A DNA stretch of 64,000 nt from Sphaerimonospora sp050942215. Lineage in GTDB: Bacteria > Actinomycetota > Actinomycetes > Streptosporangiales > Streptosporangiaceae. Location of the stretch: positions 3,844,001 through 3,908,000 of the forward strand of contig NZ_CP192056.1 in the NCBI RefSeq assembly GCF_050942215.1, given 5' to 3'. Positions 7,873 through 16,113 of the stretch are shown in pieces (position 1 is the first letter of the stretch; every line of letters begins with the position of its first letter). The notes under the pieces were generated by a model that saw only the letters and a list, made by a program, of their open reading frames with translations, searched no databases and was not told the origin of the DNA. The translations under genes were made by a program, and so were the position numbers.

Positions 7873-9410
7873 TGGGCGTGGTCCTGTTCCTTGGTCATAT
7901 ACCGCATCAGGCGTTCCTGGGTGGCGTGCTCGCGCTGGACCTCGCCGGTGATACGGCCGGCCGACATGGCGTAGATCCGGTCGCACAGGCCCAGCAGTTC
8001 GGGAAGTTCGGAGGAGATGACCAGCACCGCCCTGCCCTCGTCCGCGAGACGATTGATGATCGAGTAGATCTCGTACTTCGCACCGATATCGATGCCGCGC
8101 GTCGGTTCGTCCAGGATGAGCACCTCGGCATCCGTGAAGATCCATTTGGACAGGACGACCTTCTGCTGGTTGCCGCCGCTGAGCTTGCCGGTGATGCTCA
8201 GCACGCTGGGCGCCTTGATGTTGAGACCGGCGCGGTACTCCTCGGCGACCCGGTACTCCTCGTTCTCGTTCACCCAGCCGCGACGGGCCAGCCTGGACAG
8301 CGCGGCGGCCGAGATGTTGCGCTTGATGTCCTCGATCAGGTTGAGGCCGTATCGCTTGCGGTCTTCGGTGGCGTAGGCGATGCCGTGGCCGATCGCGTCG
8401 CGTACGGAGCGGACCTCGATCGGGCGGCCGTCGCGGTAGAGGCGCCCGGAGATGTCGACGCCGTAGGAGCGGCCGAAAACGCTCATGGCCAGCTCCGTGC
8501 GCCCGGCGCCCATGAGACCTGCGAGCCCGACGATTTCCCCGCGGTGCAGGGTCAGATTCGCCTTCGACACCACAGCGCGGCCGCGGTGGGTGGGGCTGTG
8601 GACCGTCCAGTCCTCGATCCGCAGCGCCTCCTCCCCGATGCTGCGCACCTGGCGCGGCGGGAAGCGGTGCTCCAGGTCGCGGCCGACCATCCCGGCGATG
8701 ATGCGGTCCTCGGTCACGTGGTCGGTCCGCAGGTCCAGAGTCTCGATCATTTGGCCGTCGCGCAGGATGCTGATCGAGTCGGCGACGGCCGTGATCTCGT
8801 TCAGCTTGTGCGAGATGATCACACAGGTGATGCCGTTGTCGCGCAGGCCCCGCAGCAGGTCCAGCAGGTGCGCGGAGTCTTCGTCGTTGAGAGCGGCGGT
8901 CGGCTCGTCGAGGATGAGCAGTCGCACGTTCTTCGACAACGCCTTGGCGATCTCGACGAGCTGTTGCTTGCCGACCCCGATGTCGCCTACCGCGGTCGTC
9001 GGGTTCTCTCGCAGGCCGACCTGCTCAAGGAGCAGCCCGGCCTCGTGATTGGTGCGGTTCCAGTCGATCAGTCCGCGGGTGACCCGTTCGTTGCCCAGGA
9101 AGATGTTCTCGGCGATGGACAGCTGCGGGCACAGCGCCAGCTCCTGGTGGATGATGACGATCCCGCGCCGCTCGCTGTCCCGGATGCCGGAGAAGCGGCA
9201 CGGTCCGCCGTCGAAGGTGATCTCGCCGTCGTAGGAGCCATGCGGGTACACCCCCGACAGCACTTTCATCAGCGTCGACTTGCCGGCTCCGTTCTCACCG
9301 CAGATGGCGTGGATCTCACCTCTGCGCACGGACAGGTTCACCTCCCGCAGCGCCTGCACTCCGGGGAACGTCTTGGTGATCCCGCGCATCAGCAAGATGT
9401 CATCGGTCAT
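7869..9410 (-). CDS. mmsA: Multiple-monosaccharide ABC transporter ATP-binding protein
   Basis: This 513-residue protein has two fused ATPase domains, typical of the RbsA/XylG/MmsA family. Domain 1 has Walker A GENGAGKST, a Q-loop at HQELALCP, the variant signature VGKQQLVEIAKAL and Walker B LLILDEPTAAL. Domain 2 has the degenerate Walker A-like GLMGAGRTE, a canonical LSGGNQQKV and Walker B VLILDEPTRGID. This asymmetry is normal for the family. It energises sugar import through MmsB. It lies between chvE and mmsB in one operon and is separated from chvE by 87 bases that hold a stem-loop. Confidence 0.94.
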   Translation of the reverse strand: MTDDILLMRGITKTFPGVQALREVNLSVRRGEIHAICGENGAGKSTLMKVLSGVYPHGSYDGEITFDGGPCRFSGIRDSERRGIVIIHQELALCPQLSIAENIFLGNERVTRGLIDWNRTNHEAGLLLEQVGLRENPTTAVGDIGVGKQQLVEIAKALSKNVRLLILDEPTAALNDEDSAHLLDLLRGLRDNGITCVIISHKLNEITAVADSISILRDGQMIETLDLRTDHVTEDRIIAGMVGRDLEHRFPPRQVRSIGEEALRIEDWTVHSPTHRGRAVVSKANLTLHRGEIVGLAGLMGAGRTELAMSVFGRSYGVDISGRLYRDGRPIEVRSVRDAIGHGIAYATEDRKRYGLNLIEDIKRNISAAALSRLARRGWVNENEEYRVAEEYRAGLNIKAPSVLSITGKLSGGNQQKVVLSKWIFTDAEVLILDEPTRGIDIGAKYEIYSIINRLADEGRAVLVISSELPELLGLCDRIYAMSAGRITGEVQREHATQERLMRYMTKEQDHAQ

Positions 9411-9441
9411 GGTGTGTGTCCTTCTCCGGTTCGCGTGGCCC

Positions 9442-9481
9442 CCCCTCCGGCATCTCTCGGGCAGGGGGGAGACCGGAGGGG
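9442..9481 (-). promoter_or_regulatory. Intercistronic stem-loop between chvE and mmsA
   Basis: CCCCTCCGG at 9442-9450 pairs with CCGGAGGGG at 9473-9481 across a 22-base loop. Such hairpins after a binding-protein gene commonly protect or attenuate the mRNA so that more binding protein than transporter is made. The role is inferred from position. Confidence 0.55.
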
Positions 9482-9497
9482 AGGGCCGTCGGAGGTG

Positions 9498-10637
9498 TCA
9501 GCCCAGCTGCGACTGGGTGTAGTAGCCGGTGTCGATGAGGGTCTTCTCGTAGTTGCTCTTGTCGACGATCACCGGCTCCAGCAGGTAGGACGGGACGACC
9601 TTGGTGCCGTTGTCGTAGTCGGTGGTGTTGTTCACCTCGGGCGTGCCGCCCTTCAGGACCGTGTCGACCATCTTCACGGTCACCTCGGCGAGCTGGCGGG
9701 TGTCCTTGTAGATGGTGGAGTACTGCTCGCCCGCGATGATCGACTTCACCGAGGCGAGCTCGGCGTCCTGGCCGGTCACGATCGGGTACGGCTGGCCGTC
9801 GGTGCCGTACCCGTTGCTCTTGAGCGCCGAGAGGATGCCGATCGACAGGCCGTCGTACGGCGACAGGACTCCGTCCACCGTCGTACCGCCGCTGTAGGTC
9901 GCGGTGAGCAGGTCCTCCATGCGCTTCTGCGCCGTGGCGGGATCCCAGCGCAGGATGGCGACGGTCTTGAAGTCCGTCTGGTCGCTCCTGACCTTCAGGA
10001 CGCCGCTGTCGATGTACGGCTGGAGCACCGACATCGCGCCGTTGAAGAAGAACGTGGCGTTGTTGTCGTCGGGCGAGCCGGCGAACAGTTCGATGTTGAA
10101 GGGGCCCTTGGCATCGCCGTCGCCGCCGTCGGGGGTCTTCACCTTGAGCCCGACCAGCAGGGACGTGGCCTGCTGGACGCCGACCTTGAAGTTGTCGAAG
10201 GTGGCGTAGTAGTCGACGTTGGGGCTGTTGCGGATCAGCCGGTCGTAGGCGATGACCGGAATGTGATTGTCGGCCGCCTCCTGGAGCTGGGTGGTGATGG
10301 CGGTGCCGTCGATCGAGGCGACGACGAGCGCCTTCGCGCCCTTGGTGATCTGGTTCTCGATCTGGTTGACCTGAGTGGGGATGTCGTTCTCCGCGTACTG
10401 CAGGTCCACCTTGTAGCCCAGCTTCTCCAGGCCCGCCTTCACGTTCTCTCCGTCGTGAATCCAGCGTTCCGAGGACTTGGTCGGCATGGTGACGCCGACC
10501 AGCGCGCCGGTGTTGTCAGTGCTGTCTCCGGCGCTGGACGAGGCCTGCGCGTCGATGGTCTTCTCGCTGGAACCACACGCGGTCGCTATCACGGAGAGCG
10601 CGAGGGCGGAGGCGATCGCCAGCCTTCGGAATCTCAT
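9498..10637 (-). CDS. chvE: Multiple-monosaccharide ABC transporter substrate-binding lipoprotein
   Basis: This 379-residue periplasmic-binding-protein type 1 (Peripla_BP_4) lipoprotein starts at ATG 10637. The signal peptide MRFRRLAIASALALSVIATA ends at a lipobox cysteine (ATAC). The body shows VGVTMPTKSSERWIHDGEN, the opening strand typical of ChvE/XylF-type proteins, then NQIENQITKGAKALVVASID and a C-terminal VTGQDAELASVKSIIAGEQY. It captures aldoses outside the membrane and hands them to MmsB/MmsA. It is the first gene of the operon, with a LacI-type operator upstream. The exact sugar cannot be predicted. Confidence 0.92.
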   Translation of the reverse strand: MRFRRLAIASALALSVIATACGSSEKTIDAQASSSAGDSTDNTGALVGVTMPTKSSERWIHDGENVKAGLEKLGYKVDLQYAENDIPTQVNQIENQITKGAKALVVASIDGTAITTQLQEAADNHIPVIAYDRLIRNSPNVDYYATFDNFKVGVQQATSLLVGLKVKTPDGGDGDAKGPFNIELFAGSPDDNNATFFFNGAMSVLQPYIDSGVLKVRSDQTDFKTVAILRWDPATAQKRMEDLLTATYSGGTTVDGVLSPYDGLSIGILSALKSNGYGTDGQPYPIVTGQDAELASVKSIIAGEQYSTIYKDTRQLAEVTVKMVDTVLKGGTPEVNNTTDYDNGTKVVPSYLLEPVIVDKSNYEKTLIDTGYYTQSQLG

Positions 10638-10780
10638 CGGTCCTGCTCCTTGTAAATCGGGGGGTGCGGATAGGGGGGGCCGACGGCGGGCGCGGACCGG
10701 GCGTCGAACCGGAAATCACCGGCAGACGCACCGCCCTCCCGGCTGGATGATCACAGTGATCTCGCGCCATGGGCCGTCAG

Positions 10781-10794
10781 TGTTATCGTTAACA
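10781..10794. promoter_or_regulatory. LacI-family operator upstream of the sugar importer operon
   Basis: TGTTATCGTTAACA is a near-perfect 14-bp palindrome with a central CG (one mismatched pair) and fits the TGTTAnCGnTAACA pattern of actinobacterial LacI-family sugar repressors. It lies about 145 bases before the chvE start. No lacI-type gene is present in the window, so the regulator must be elsewhere or in trans. Confidence 0.7.
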
Positions 10795-11112
10795 ACTCCG
10801 CTGTCAATAGTGCGTGGCGACATCGTGACGCGGCACCCGCCGACGTAAGTCCAGCGAGACTGGAACGTGACCGGCGATCCCTTGACAGCCTCCGGGCTGA
10901 CCGGGGATCAGCGCATCGCGCTCATGACGTGTTCGATCCTCTTGCTCGGATACGGCAGCACATGAGGTCTGATCGCATGGTGCGGGTGCCGGTCGGTGGG
11001 CTGCCGGTGCCCTACCGCACGCGCAGACGAAGGCCGGATCGAGATGGTCCTGGCACCGGGTAGAAGGCTCCGTCAAGCGCCTGACGCGAGCGGTGCGACG
11101 CGAACGCGAAAA
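10795..11112. other. Intergenic stretch without a supported gene
   Basis: Short open frames exist on both strands (for example minus 11076-10804), but they lack ribosome binding sites and family features. Nothing is called here. Confidence 0.4.
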
Positions 11113-11145
11113 GGGGAGCGAGCCCTTGAAGATGGCCCGCTCCCC
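11113..11145 (-). terminator. Terminator of the GH5 gene
   Basis: GGGGAGCG at 11113-11120 pairs with CGCTCCCC at 11138-11145 with partial extension into the loop, 25 bases after the minus-strand stop of the glycanase gene. Confidence 0.6.
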
Positions 11146-11169
11146 CGACCCGTCAGGTCACGGCAGTGG

Positions 11170-12774
11170 TCACGCCGTGGTGCAGATCTTGCCGTTGAGG
11201 GTGAAGGTCGCCGGTACGGCGTTGGTTCCCGTGTATTCGGCTTGGAAGCCGAAGTTCGCCGTGCCGCCGTTCGCGCCGATCGCGGCGTTCCAGTCCGCGT
11301 TCTTCACGCTCACCTGGGCCCCGGACTGGGTGGACACGCCGTTCCAGGTATTGGTGATCTTCTGGTTTCCGGCGAAGGTGAACGCCAATGTCCAGCCGTT
11401 GATCGTGCTGCTTCCGCTGTTGGTGATGGTGACATCGGCGGTGAAGCCGCTCCCCCAGTCGTTGAGGGCGTACCTGACCGAGCAACCGCCGACCGACGGG
11501 CTCGGGCTGGGACTCGGACTCGGACTCGGACTCGGACTGGGACTGGGACTGGGCGAGGTGGAAGGAGACGGCGAGGACGTCGGGCCGCCGCTCTTGGCCG
11601 CCATCCTGGCCGAGTGGGCGCGGAAGACGGCCAGCGCGGGATCTCCGCTCTTCACGCTGTGCTGGTCGCCCCCGGCGTTCTTGTCGGGATACCACCAGAA
11701 GGCCGAGCCGTCGCCGCCTCTCGCCTCGAAGTCGGAGTAGAGCTCGGTCCACCACGCGACCCGGTCGGCGTTGCCCTCGGTGTTGAACTCACCCAGGAAG
11801 AACGGCTTGCCGACCACGTCGTGAGAATCGGAGATCCACCTGCCGATCAGGGTCTTGGTCTGTTCCAGGGTCAGGTTGGCCCAGCCCGCGTTCGGGTACG
11901 GATGCGCGGACGTGAAGTCGATGTACGACGACTCGTGGATGTAGACGAAGGGGTTGCCCTCATCTCCGCCGAAGCCGTACCGGGACTCATGGCCCTCAAG
12001 GCCGGTGCCGAGCATGTGGTTGGAGTCGATGCTCTTGATGTAGGCGCCCATCTCGTCGACCCACTTGCGCAGCGTGGCGCCGCTCTTGTTCTCCTCCGCG
12101 CTGACGTCCTGGTAGCGGGGCTCGTTCATGAGCTCCCACGCGAAGATCGTCGGCTCGTCCTTGTACTTGACCCCGCTGTAGTGGTTGGTCCGGTTGAGGA
12201 CGTAGTTGACGTAGTTCTTGTACTGGGCGAAACAGCCCGGGCACTTGTTCTTGTCGAAGAAGACAGCCCGTCCCGGGTGGCCGCCGCTCAGGCCCTCCCA
12301 CTCGAGCCGGGTGTCGATGCCGCCGTACGCCTCCCAATAGTTCTCGAACACCGGGATGAGCCGGATGCCGTGTGCTTTCGCCGACTCGATGATGTAGTCG
12401 AACAGGGCGAACTGCTGCTCGTTGTAGACGCCTTCGGCGGGCTCGAAGCCGTGCCAGCTCTCGTGGCTGAACATCCACAGCCGAAGCACGCTGACCTTGT
12501 CGGCCCGCAGCTCGGCCATGTGCGCGTCGATCCGTGCCTTGTCCATGTACTGCGTCTCGGTGTCGCCGTAGCTGCCGCCGTAGGTGAACACGTCGTAGGT
12601 GTTCGCCCCGGCGAAGTAGTACGGCTTGCCGTCCAGGCAGAAATGGACCCCGCAGCGCTGGACGAACCCCGAGATCGCCGCGTTGGCGCTGGAGACGCTG
12701 AGGGCCACCGCCCCGGCCGCGAGGGCCAGGATCATCGACAGCAGCAGGTGAACCGGCCTTATCCGTCTTCTCAT
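11170..12774 (-). CDS. Secreted GH5 glycanase (mannanase or cellulase) with CBM2
   Basis: This 534-residue secreted glycoside hydrolase starts at ATG 12774, preceded by a strong GAGGAAAA site. It has a signal peptide (MRRRIRPVHLLLSMILAL, cleavage near SANA), then a GH5 catalytic domain at about 35-380. The acid/base is predicted at E218 (WELMNEPR) and the nucleophile at E329 (FFLGEFNTEG). A Ser-Pro linker at about 385-420 leads to a C-terminal CBM2 (CSVRYALNDWGSGFTADVTI, ending NGKIC). The opening (FCLDGKPYYFAGANTYD) resembles GH5_7 endo-beta-1,4-mannanases more than typical cellulases, so mannan is the likelier substrate, with the CBM2 anchoring to cellulose. A perfect CebR-type box lies 28 bases upstream of the start, predicting induction by cellobiose-type sugars. 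Confidence 0.9.
   Translation of the reverse strand: MRRRIRPVHLLLSMILALAAGAVALSVSSANAAISGFVQRCGVHFCLDGKPYYFAGANTYDVFTYGGSYGDTETQYMDKARIDAHMAELRADKVSVLRLWMFSHESWHGFEPAEGVYNEQQFALFDYIIESAKAHGIRLIPVFENYWEAYGGIDTRLEWEGLSGGHPGRAVFFDKNKCPGCFAQYKNYVNYVLNRTNHYSGVKYKDEPTIFAWELMNEPRYQDVSAEENKSGATLRKWVDEMGAYIKSIDSNHMLGTGLEGHESRYGFGGDEGNPFVYIHESSYIDFTSAHPYPNAGWANLTLEQTKTLIGRWISDSHDVVGKPFFLGEFNTEGNADRVAWWTELYSDFEARGGDGSAFWWYPDKNAGGDQHSVKSGDPALAVFRAHSARMAAKSGGPTSSPSPSTSPSPSPSPSPSPSPSPSPSPSVGGCSVRYALNDWGSGFTADVTITNSGSSTINGWTLAFTFAGNQKITNTWNGVSTQSGAQVSVKNADWNAAIGANGGTANFGFQAEYTGTNAVPATFTLNGKICTTA
11500..11560. repeat. Short tandem repeat coding the Ser-Pro linker
   Basis: A run of GGACTC/GGACTG hexamers encodes the (Ser-Pro)n linker between the GH5 and CBM2 domains of the glycanase. 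Such tracts vary in length between strains through slippage. Confidence 0.8.
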
Positions 12775-12801
12775 AATTTTCCTCGGTGCGGATGGCGGTA
12801 T

Positions 12802-12815
12802 TGGGAGCGCTCCCA
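12802..12815. promoter_or_regulatory. CebR-type operator
   Basis: TGGGAGCGCTCCCA is a perfect 14-bp palindrome and is the known CebR box sequence of Streptomyces cellulase genes. It lies 28 bases upstream of the glycanase start. CebR is a LacI-family repressor released by cello-oligosaccharides; it is not encoded in the window. Confidence 0.93.
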
Positions 12816-12927
12816 CAAAATCGGTGCGAACCGGCCTCTGGCAACCTTCCCGGCCGCCAAGCGGTACGGGCGCAGGCCGGATCACCGCGCTCACCTGCCC
12901 GTGGTCAGAGCGAAGCCCTCCGAACAA

Positions 12928-12940
12928 GTGAAACGTTCAC
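12928..12940. promoter_or_regulatory. Second palindrome upstream of the glycanase gene
   Basis: GTGAAACGTTCAC has perfect five-base arms around ACG and resembles another LacI-type half-site pair. It lies about 155 bases upstream of the glycanase start. Function uncertain. Confidence 0.3.
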
Positions 12941-13190
12941 CGCGAGGTTCAGCCGCGGGGAGAGTCGGGCCGGTGGTCGTCCGTCCGGCGAGAGCGGGCG
13001 AGGCCAGTCGGCCGGCTCACCCAAGACGTTCCGGCACCCCTTGACCGATACCCGATGCGACTGTCGGCCGTTTCCGCACCGGCGGTGCGACCTTTACGCT
13101 GTAGATTCATCAGCCAGGATCGGGGTGGCCTTCCGGTTGCGCCGTGTCTCTGGTGCGATGTAGCCGTGCGCGCCCTTGCCAGGTGACGCC

Positions 13191-13433
13191 TCAGGGGTGC
13201 ATGCCGGCGACAAGCGTGCTGCTATCGGGCGTCTCGCATTTGAATCGCCACTCCCGGATGCATACGCCGTACCGCCCGTAGGCGAGGGCGCGGATGAAGA
13301 CCGACAGCGTGCTGAGCCTGCGGCGCACCAGCCGCCGGAAATGTGCGTAGCGCAGGGTGTCGACGAACGTGCGGACCAGGTCGACGCGCTTGTCGACGGT
13401 CAGGACGGGCTCGAAGACGGCGACCCACGCGAC
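13191..13433 (-). pseudogene. C-terminal fragment of an unidentified protein
   Basis: A minus-strand frame bounded upstream by a TAG at 13436-13434 encodes about 80 residues (AWVAVFEPVLTVDKRVDLVR, HFRRLVRRRLSTLSVFIRAL, YGVCIREWRFKC) and ends at TGA 13193. Codon usage and composition are protein-like, but there is no start codon or ribosome binding site, so it is a gene tail. I do not recognise the family. Confidence 0.4.
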
Positions 13434-13544
13434 CTAGAGGAATTCGTCATCCCGGCGCTGCCCACGTCTCAGCGAAGCGTCACCAGCCCCGGCCGGGTGA
13501 CCGAACACCCGGTGCAGGCACGGACAACGGCGCCGAATGCATCG

Positions 13545-13655
13545 ATCTCGCAGATCCGCACCTGGGCCCGGCGAAACGGCTACAACGTCGGCGACCGGGG
13601 CCGCCTCCCCCAGGACGTCATCGAGGCCTACCACCTAGCACTCGAAACCGACTGA
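13545..13655 (+). pseudogene. Lsr2 C-terminal DNA-binding domain fragment
   Basis: The frame encodes ISQIRTWARRNGYNVGDRGR, then LPQDVIEAYHLALETD and a stop. This is the C-terminal AT-hook-like domain of Lsr2 (IRxWAxxxGxxVxDRGRIPxxVxxAY). The dimerisation domain is absent; the preceding frame is unrelated and antisense to another relic. It is a fragment of an Lsr2 paralogue or Lsr2-like mobile-element protein. Confidence 0.7.
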
Positions 13656-13987
13656 AGAAGGGATCCAAGCACCTTATCCGTTCTCATCAGCCCTGCTCCC
13701 GGCCGGGTAACCCGTCTGGGGCAGGGTCCGGCAATGGGCATGTCCTTGTCGTCGCAGTGGCTCAGCGGACGGACTGCACAGTACGCGAAAACACGTCCAC
13801 GGCGCGGGCGTTCGACGCAGACGGTGATGGGAGAACGAGCGCGGCATGCCCTCGAAACATTCGTATCCGCCGACCGGCTTAAGTGACCACTGCCGGCCTC
13901 GCCGGTACTGCCCCCGCTACTCGCGGGAGGTGGCCGGCCCACCGCCTCGCACCATGACGATCAGACGAGTGTGCTCCAAGGCGCCGT

Positions 13988-14485
13988 TCACGCAGTGCCC
14001 TGCGTTTCCCGGGAGGTTCGGCTCGATTCCTTCCGGCCGCGTTCATTGACCGAATTTTCGATCGTGCGAGCGGTGGCGATGAATGAACTGATCGTTTGCT
14101 GGTCCAGGTCTCGAGTGGATATCTCCTCCAGCGTGGCCCACATGGCCTCAATGGGTTCACGCATCGCCCGGCCGCGGTCGGTGAGCCAGACGTTGAGCGC
14201 CCGCCGGTCGTCCTCGTTGGGGCGGCGGGTCACGAGGCCGGCTTCCTGCATACGGCGCAGTGATTTCGACACGGTGGAGTGGTCCAGGCCGACGGTGTCC
14301 AGCAACTCGGACTGTGTCTGGCCGTCCCTTTCGAACAGTTGCATCAGTAGCAATTCCTGGCCGGGATGCAGGCCGAGGGCGCGGAGCATGGCCGCTGCGG
14401 TTGCCCGGTGGGCCCTCGCCAGCGCGAAGATGGCGAAGCTCAGGTGTCCGGCGCTCGCAGCGTGGGGTGGCTGCGTGGTTGTCAC
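13988..14485 (-). CDS. MarR-family transcriptional regulator
   Basis: This 165-residue winged-helix regulator has a recognition helix in LDTVGLDHSTVSKSLRRMQE, a wing with RRPNEDDRRALNVWLTDRGR, and flanking dimerisation helices, as in MarR proteins. It is divergent from the operon starting at 14648. The 162-base gap contains two operator-like palindromes, so it probably represses both itself and that operon and is released by an aromatic or oxidative ligand. Confidence 0.9.
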   Translation of the reverse strand: MTTTQPPHAASAGHLSFAIFALARAHRATAAAMLRALGLHPGQELLLMQLFERDGQTQSELLDTVGLDHSTVSKSLRRMQEAGLVTRRPNEDDRRALNVWLTDRGRAMREPIEAMWATLEEISTRDLDQQTISSFIATARTIENSVNERGRKESSRTSRETQGTA

Positions 14486-14532
14486 GGCGTCGACCTCCTC
14501 GGATCTGCGGCGGCCACTCGAACTCTAACTTA

Positions 14533-14546
14533 TGTTGCCAGCCACG
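14533..14546. promoter_or_regulatory. Imperfect MarR-type operator
   Basis: TGTTGCCAGCCACG is a degenerate copy of the palindrome at 14569-14582, 36 bases away and on the marR side of the intergenic region. Confidence 0.5.
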
Positions 14547-14568
14547 TAAATCCGTGCGTAGAGTTTAT

Positions 14569-14582
14569 GTGGCTAGCCACAC
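14569..14582. promoter_or_regulatory. MarR-type operator
   Basis: TGTGGCTAGCCACA is a perfect 14-bp palindrome between divergent marR and the isochorismatase-family gene, as expected for autoregulated MarR operators. Confidence 0.75.
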
Positions 14583-14647
14583 AATGACGACCGGCTGGCC
14601 GCATCGCCCTGACACGCGGCGATACCGCGACACTGAGAGGACCCACG

Positions 14648-15229
14648 ATGGTCTTGTTCACACCCGATGACACGGCAATCCTGCTCATCGATCACCAGCT
14701 CGGCACCATGAGCTGGATAGGCTCGGCCGACCATGACGAGGTCAAGGCCAACGCGCTCGCGTTGGCCAAGGCCGCGGTGGCGCTGGACATGCCGCTGATC
14801 CTGACCACCTCGCTGGAAGATCACGCGCAAGGGCCGCTGCTGCCGGAGCTCGCCGAGATCGCCCCCCAGCAGTTCGAGGAACGCATCCAGCGCACGGGCG
14901 TGGTCGACGCCATGGACGACCCCGCCTTCGCCGCCGCGGTCAAGGCCACCGGTCGCCCCAACCTGATCATCGCCGGCGTCACCAACGACGTCTGCACCGT
15001 CTACCCCACCCTGACCGCCCTCCAGCAGGGATACCGTGTCCAGGTCATCGCCGACGCCGGCGGTTCGATGACCAAGCCGGCCGACGACATCGCGCTGCGA
15101 CGCATGGAGAAGGCCGGCGCCGAGATCGCCTCGACGAACATGATCCTTACGCAGCTGGCCCGCAGCTGGTCCTCGCCGGCCGGCCAGAAGCTCCTCCCCA
15201 TCGTCGGCGCCCTCATCCCCACGTCATGA
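14648..15229 (+). CDS. Isochorismatase-family (YcaC-like) hydrolase
   Basis: This 193-residue cysteine hydrolase has the isochorismatase fold. D15 (AILLIDHQ) and C116 (IIAGVTNDVCTVYP) are the expected catalytic Asp and Cys. The Lys position appears to be occupied by Arg in the EERIQRTG segment. The C-terminal half (QGYRVQVIADAGGSMTKPAD, ALRRMEKAGAEIASTNMIL) is typical of YcaC-like members with unknown amide or ester substrates. It is the first gene of a five-gene operon under MarR control and its stop overlaps the next start by four bases. Confidence 0.88.
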   Translation: MVLFTPDDTAILLIDHQLGTMSWIGSADHDEVKANALALAKAAVALDMPLILTTSLEDHAQGPLLPELAEIAPQQFEERIQRTGVVDAMDDPAFAAAVKATGRPNLIIAGVTNDVCTVYPTLTALQQGYRVQVIADAGGSMTKPADDIALRRMEKAGAEIASTNMILTQLARSWSSPAGQKLLPIVGALIPTS

Positions 15230-16101
15230 ACGCTCCATACGACTCGGCACCCGACGGGTTCGAGCACACGACAGTCACCGCCAACGGCATCACCCTGCAC
15301 GCGGTGATCGGCGGCTCGGGCGCACCGGTACTCCTGCTGCACGGCTGGCCCCAGACCTGGCGTGCCTGGCGGCACGTCATGCCGATCCTCGCCGAGCACG
15401 GATACCGGGTCATCGCGCCTGATCTTCGTGGCCTCGGCGACACCACCCGCGCCCCCGGCGGCTACGACAAGGACACCCAGGCCGAGGACATGCGCGCCCT
15501 ACTGCACCGGCTCGGCATCACCTGCGAGGTGCGCCTGGTCGGGCATGACATCGGCGGCATGGTCGCCTTCGCCTACGCCCGCCGTCATCCGCAGGAGGTC
15601 GCACGGCTGGCCCTGGCGGAGCTGGCTCTGCCCGGATTCGGACTGGAACACGCGATGAACGCCGCCACGGGCGGCTCCTTCCACTTCGGCCTGTTCATGA
15701 CGCCCGAAGTGCCGGAACTGCTCCTGGACGGAACCGAGCACGCCTTCCTGACCTGGTGGTTCAACCGGCTGGCCCACGTGACCACCGCGTTCCCACCGGA
15801 GGAGATCACCGCCATCGCCGCCTCCTACACCGGACGGCAGGCCCTGCACGCGAGCTTCGGCCACTACCGCACCCTGCTTCAGGACGGGCGGATCAACCAG
15901 GCCTGGGCCAAGAGCGGGGCCCACCTGCCGATGCCGGTCCTGGCCGTCGGCGGCGAGCACAACGTGGGCACCCGACTGGCCGAGGCCCTGCGCCCGATCG
16001 CACCACACCTGTCCGCGGCGGTCATCCACGGCAGCGGACACTTCGTCCCCGACGAACGCCCCGAAGACTTCGCCCGGCAACTGATCGCTTTCCTGACCTG
16101 A
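15226..16101 (+). CDS. Alpha/beta hydrolase, epoxide hydrolase/haloacid dehalogenase-like
   Basis: This 291-residue alpha/beta hydrolase has the oxyanion motif LLHGWPQTWRAWRHV, an Asp nucleophile in LVGHDIGGMVAF, and a C-terminal His in GSGHFVPDERPEDF. An Asp nucleophile points to epoxide hydrolase or haloalkane/haloacetate dehalogenase relatives rather than a serine esterase. It is translationally coupled to the isochorismatase-family gene and followed by a cupin, an SDR and a flavin reductase, which suggests a small xenobiotic or quinone detoxification operon. Confidence 0.88.
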   Translation: MNAPYDSAPDGFEHTTVTANGITLHAVIGGSGAPVLLLHGWPQTWRAWRHVMPILAEHGYRVIAPDLRGLGDTTRAPGGYDKDTQAEDMRALLHRLGITCEVRLVGHDIGGMVAFAYARRHPQEVARLALAELALPGFGLEHAMNAATGGSFHFGLFMTPEVPELLLDGTEHAFLTWWFNRLAHVTTAFPPEEITAIAASYTGRQALHASFGHYRTLLQDGRINQAWAKSGAHLPMPVLAVGGEHNVGTRLAEALRPIAPHLSAAVIHGSGHFVPDERPEDFARQLIAFLT

Positions 16102-16113
16102 GGGAGAACACCC

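Noticed and set aside
7872..10655. A 927-codon open frame on the plus strand
   Set aside because: It is exactly antisense to mmsA and chvE, whose protein motifs are complete. Long antisense frames are expected in GC-rich DNA.
10996..13044. A 682-codon open frame on the plus strand
   Set aside because: It is antisense to the GH5-CBM2 gene and has a composition typical of third-position-driven shadow frames.
13222..13428. Minus-strand frame starting with ATG over the relic at 13.2-13.4 kb
   Set aside because: The alternative minus-strand frame (13191-13433) looks far more protein-like; this one is Arg-rich shadow sequence.
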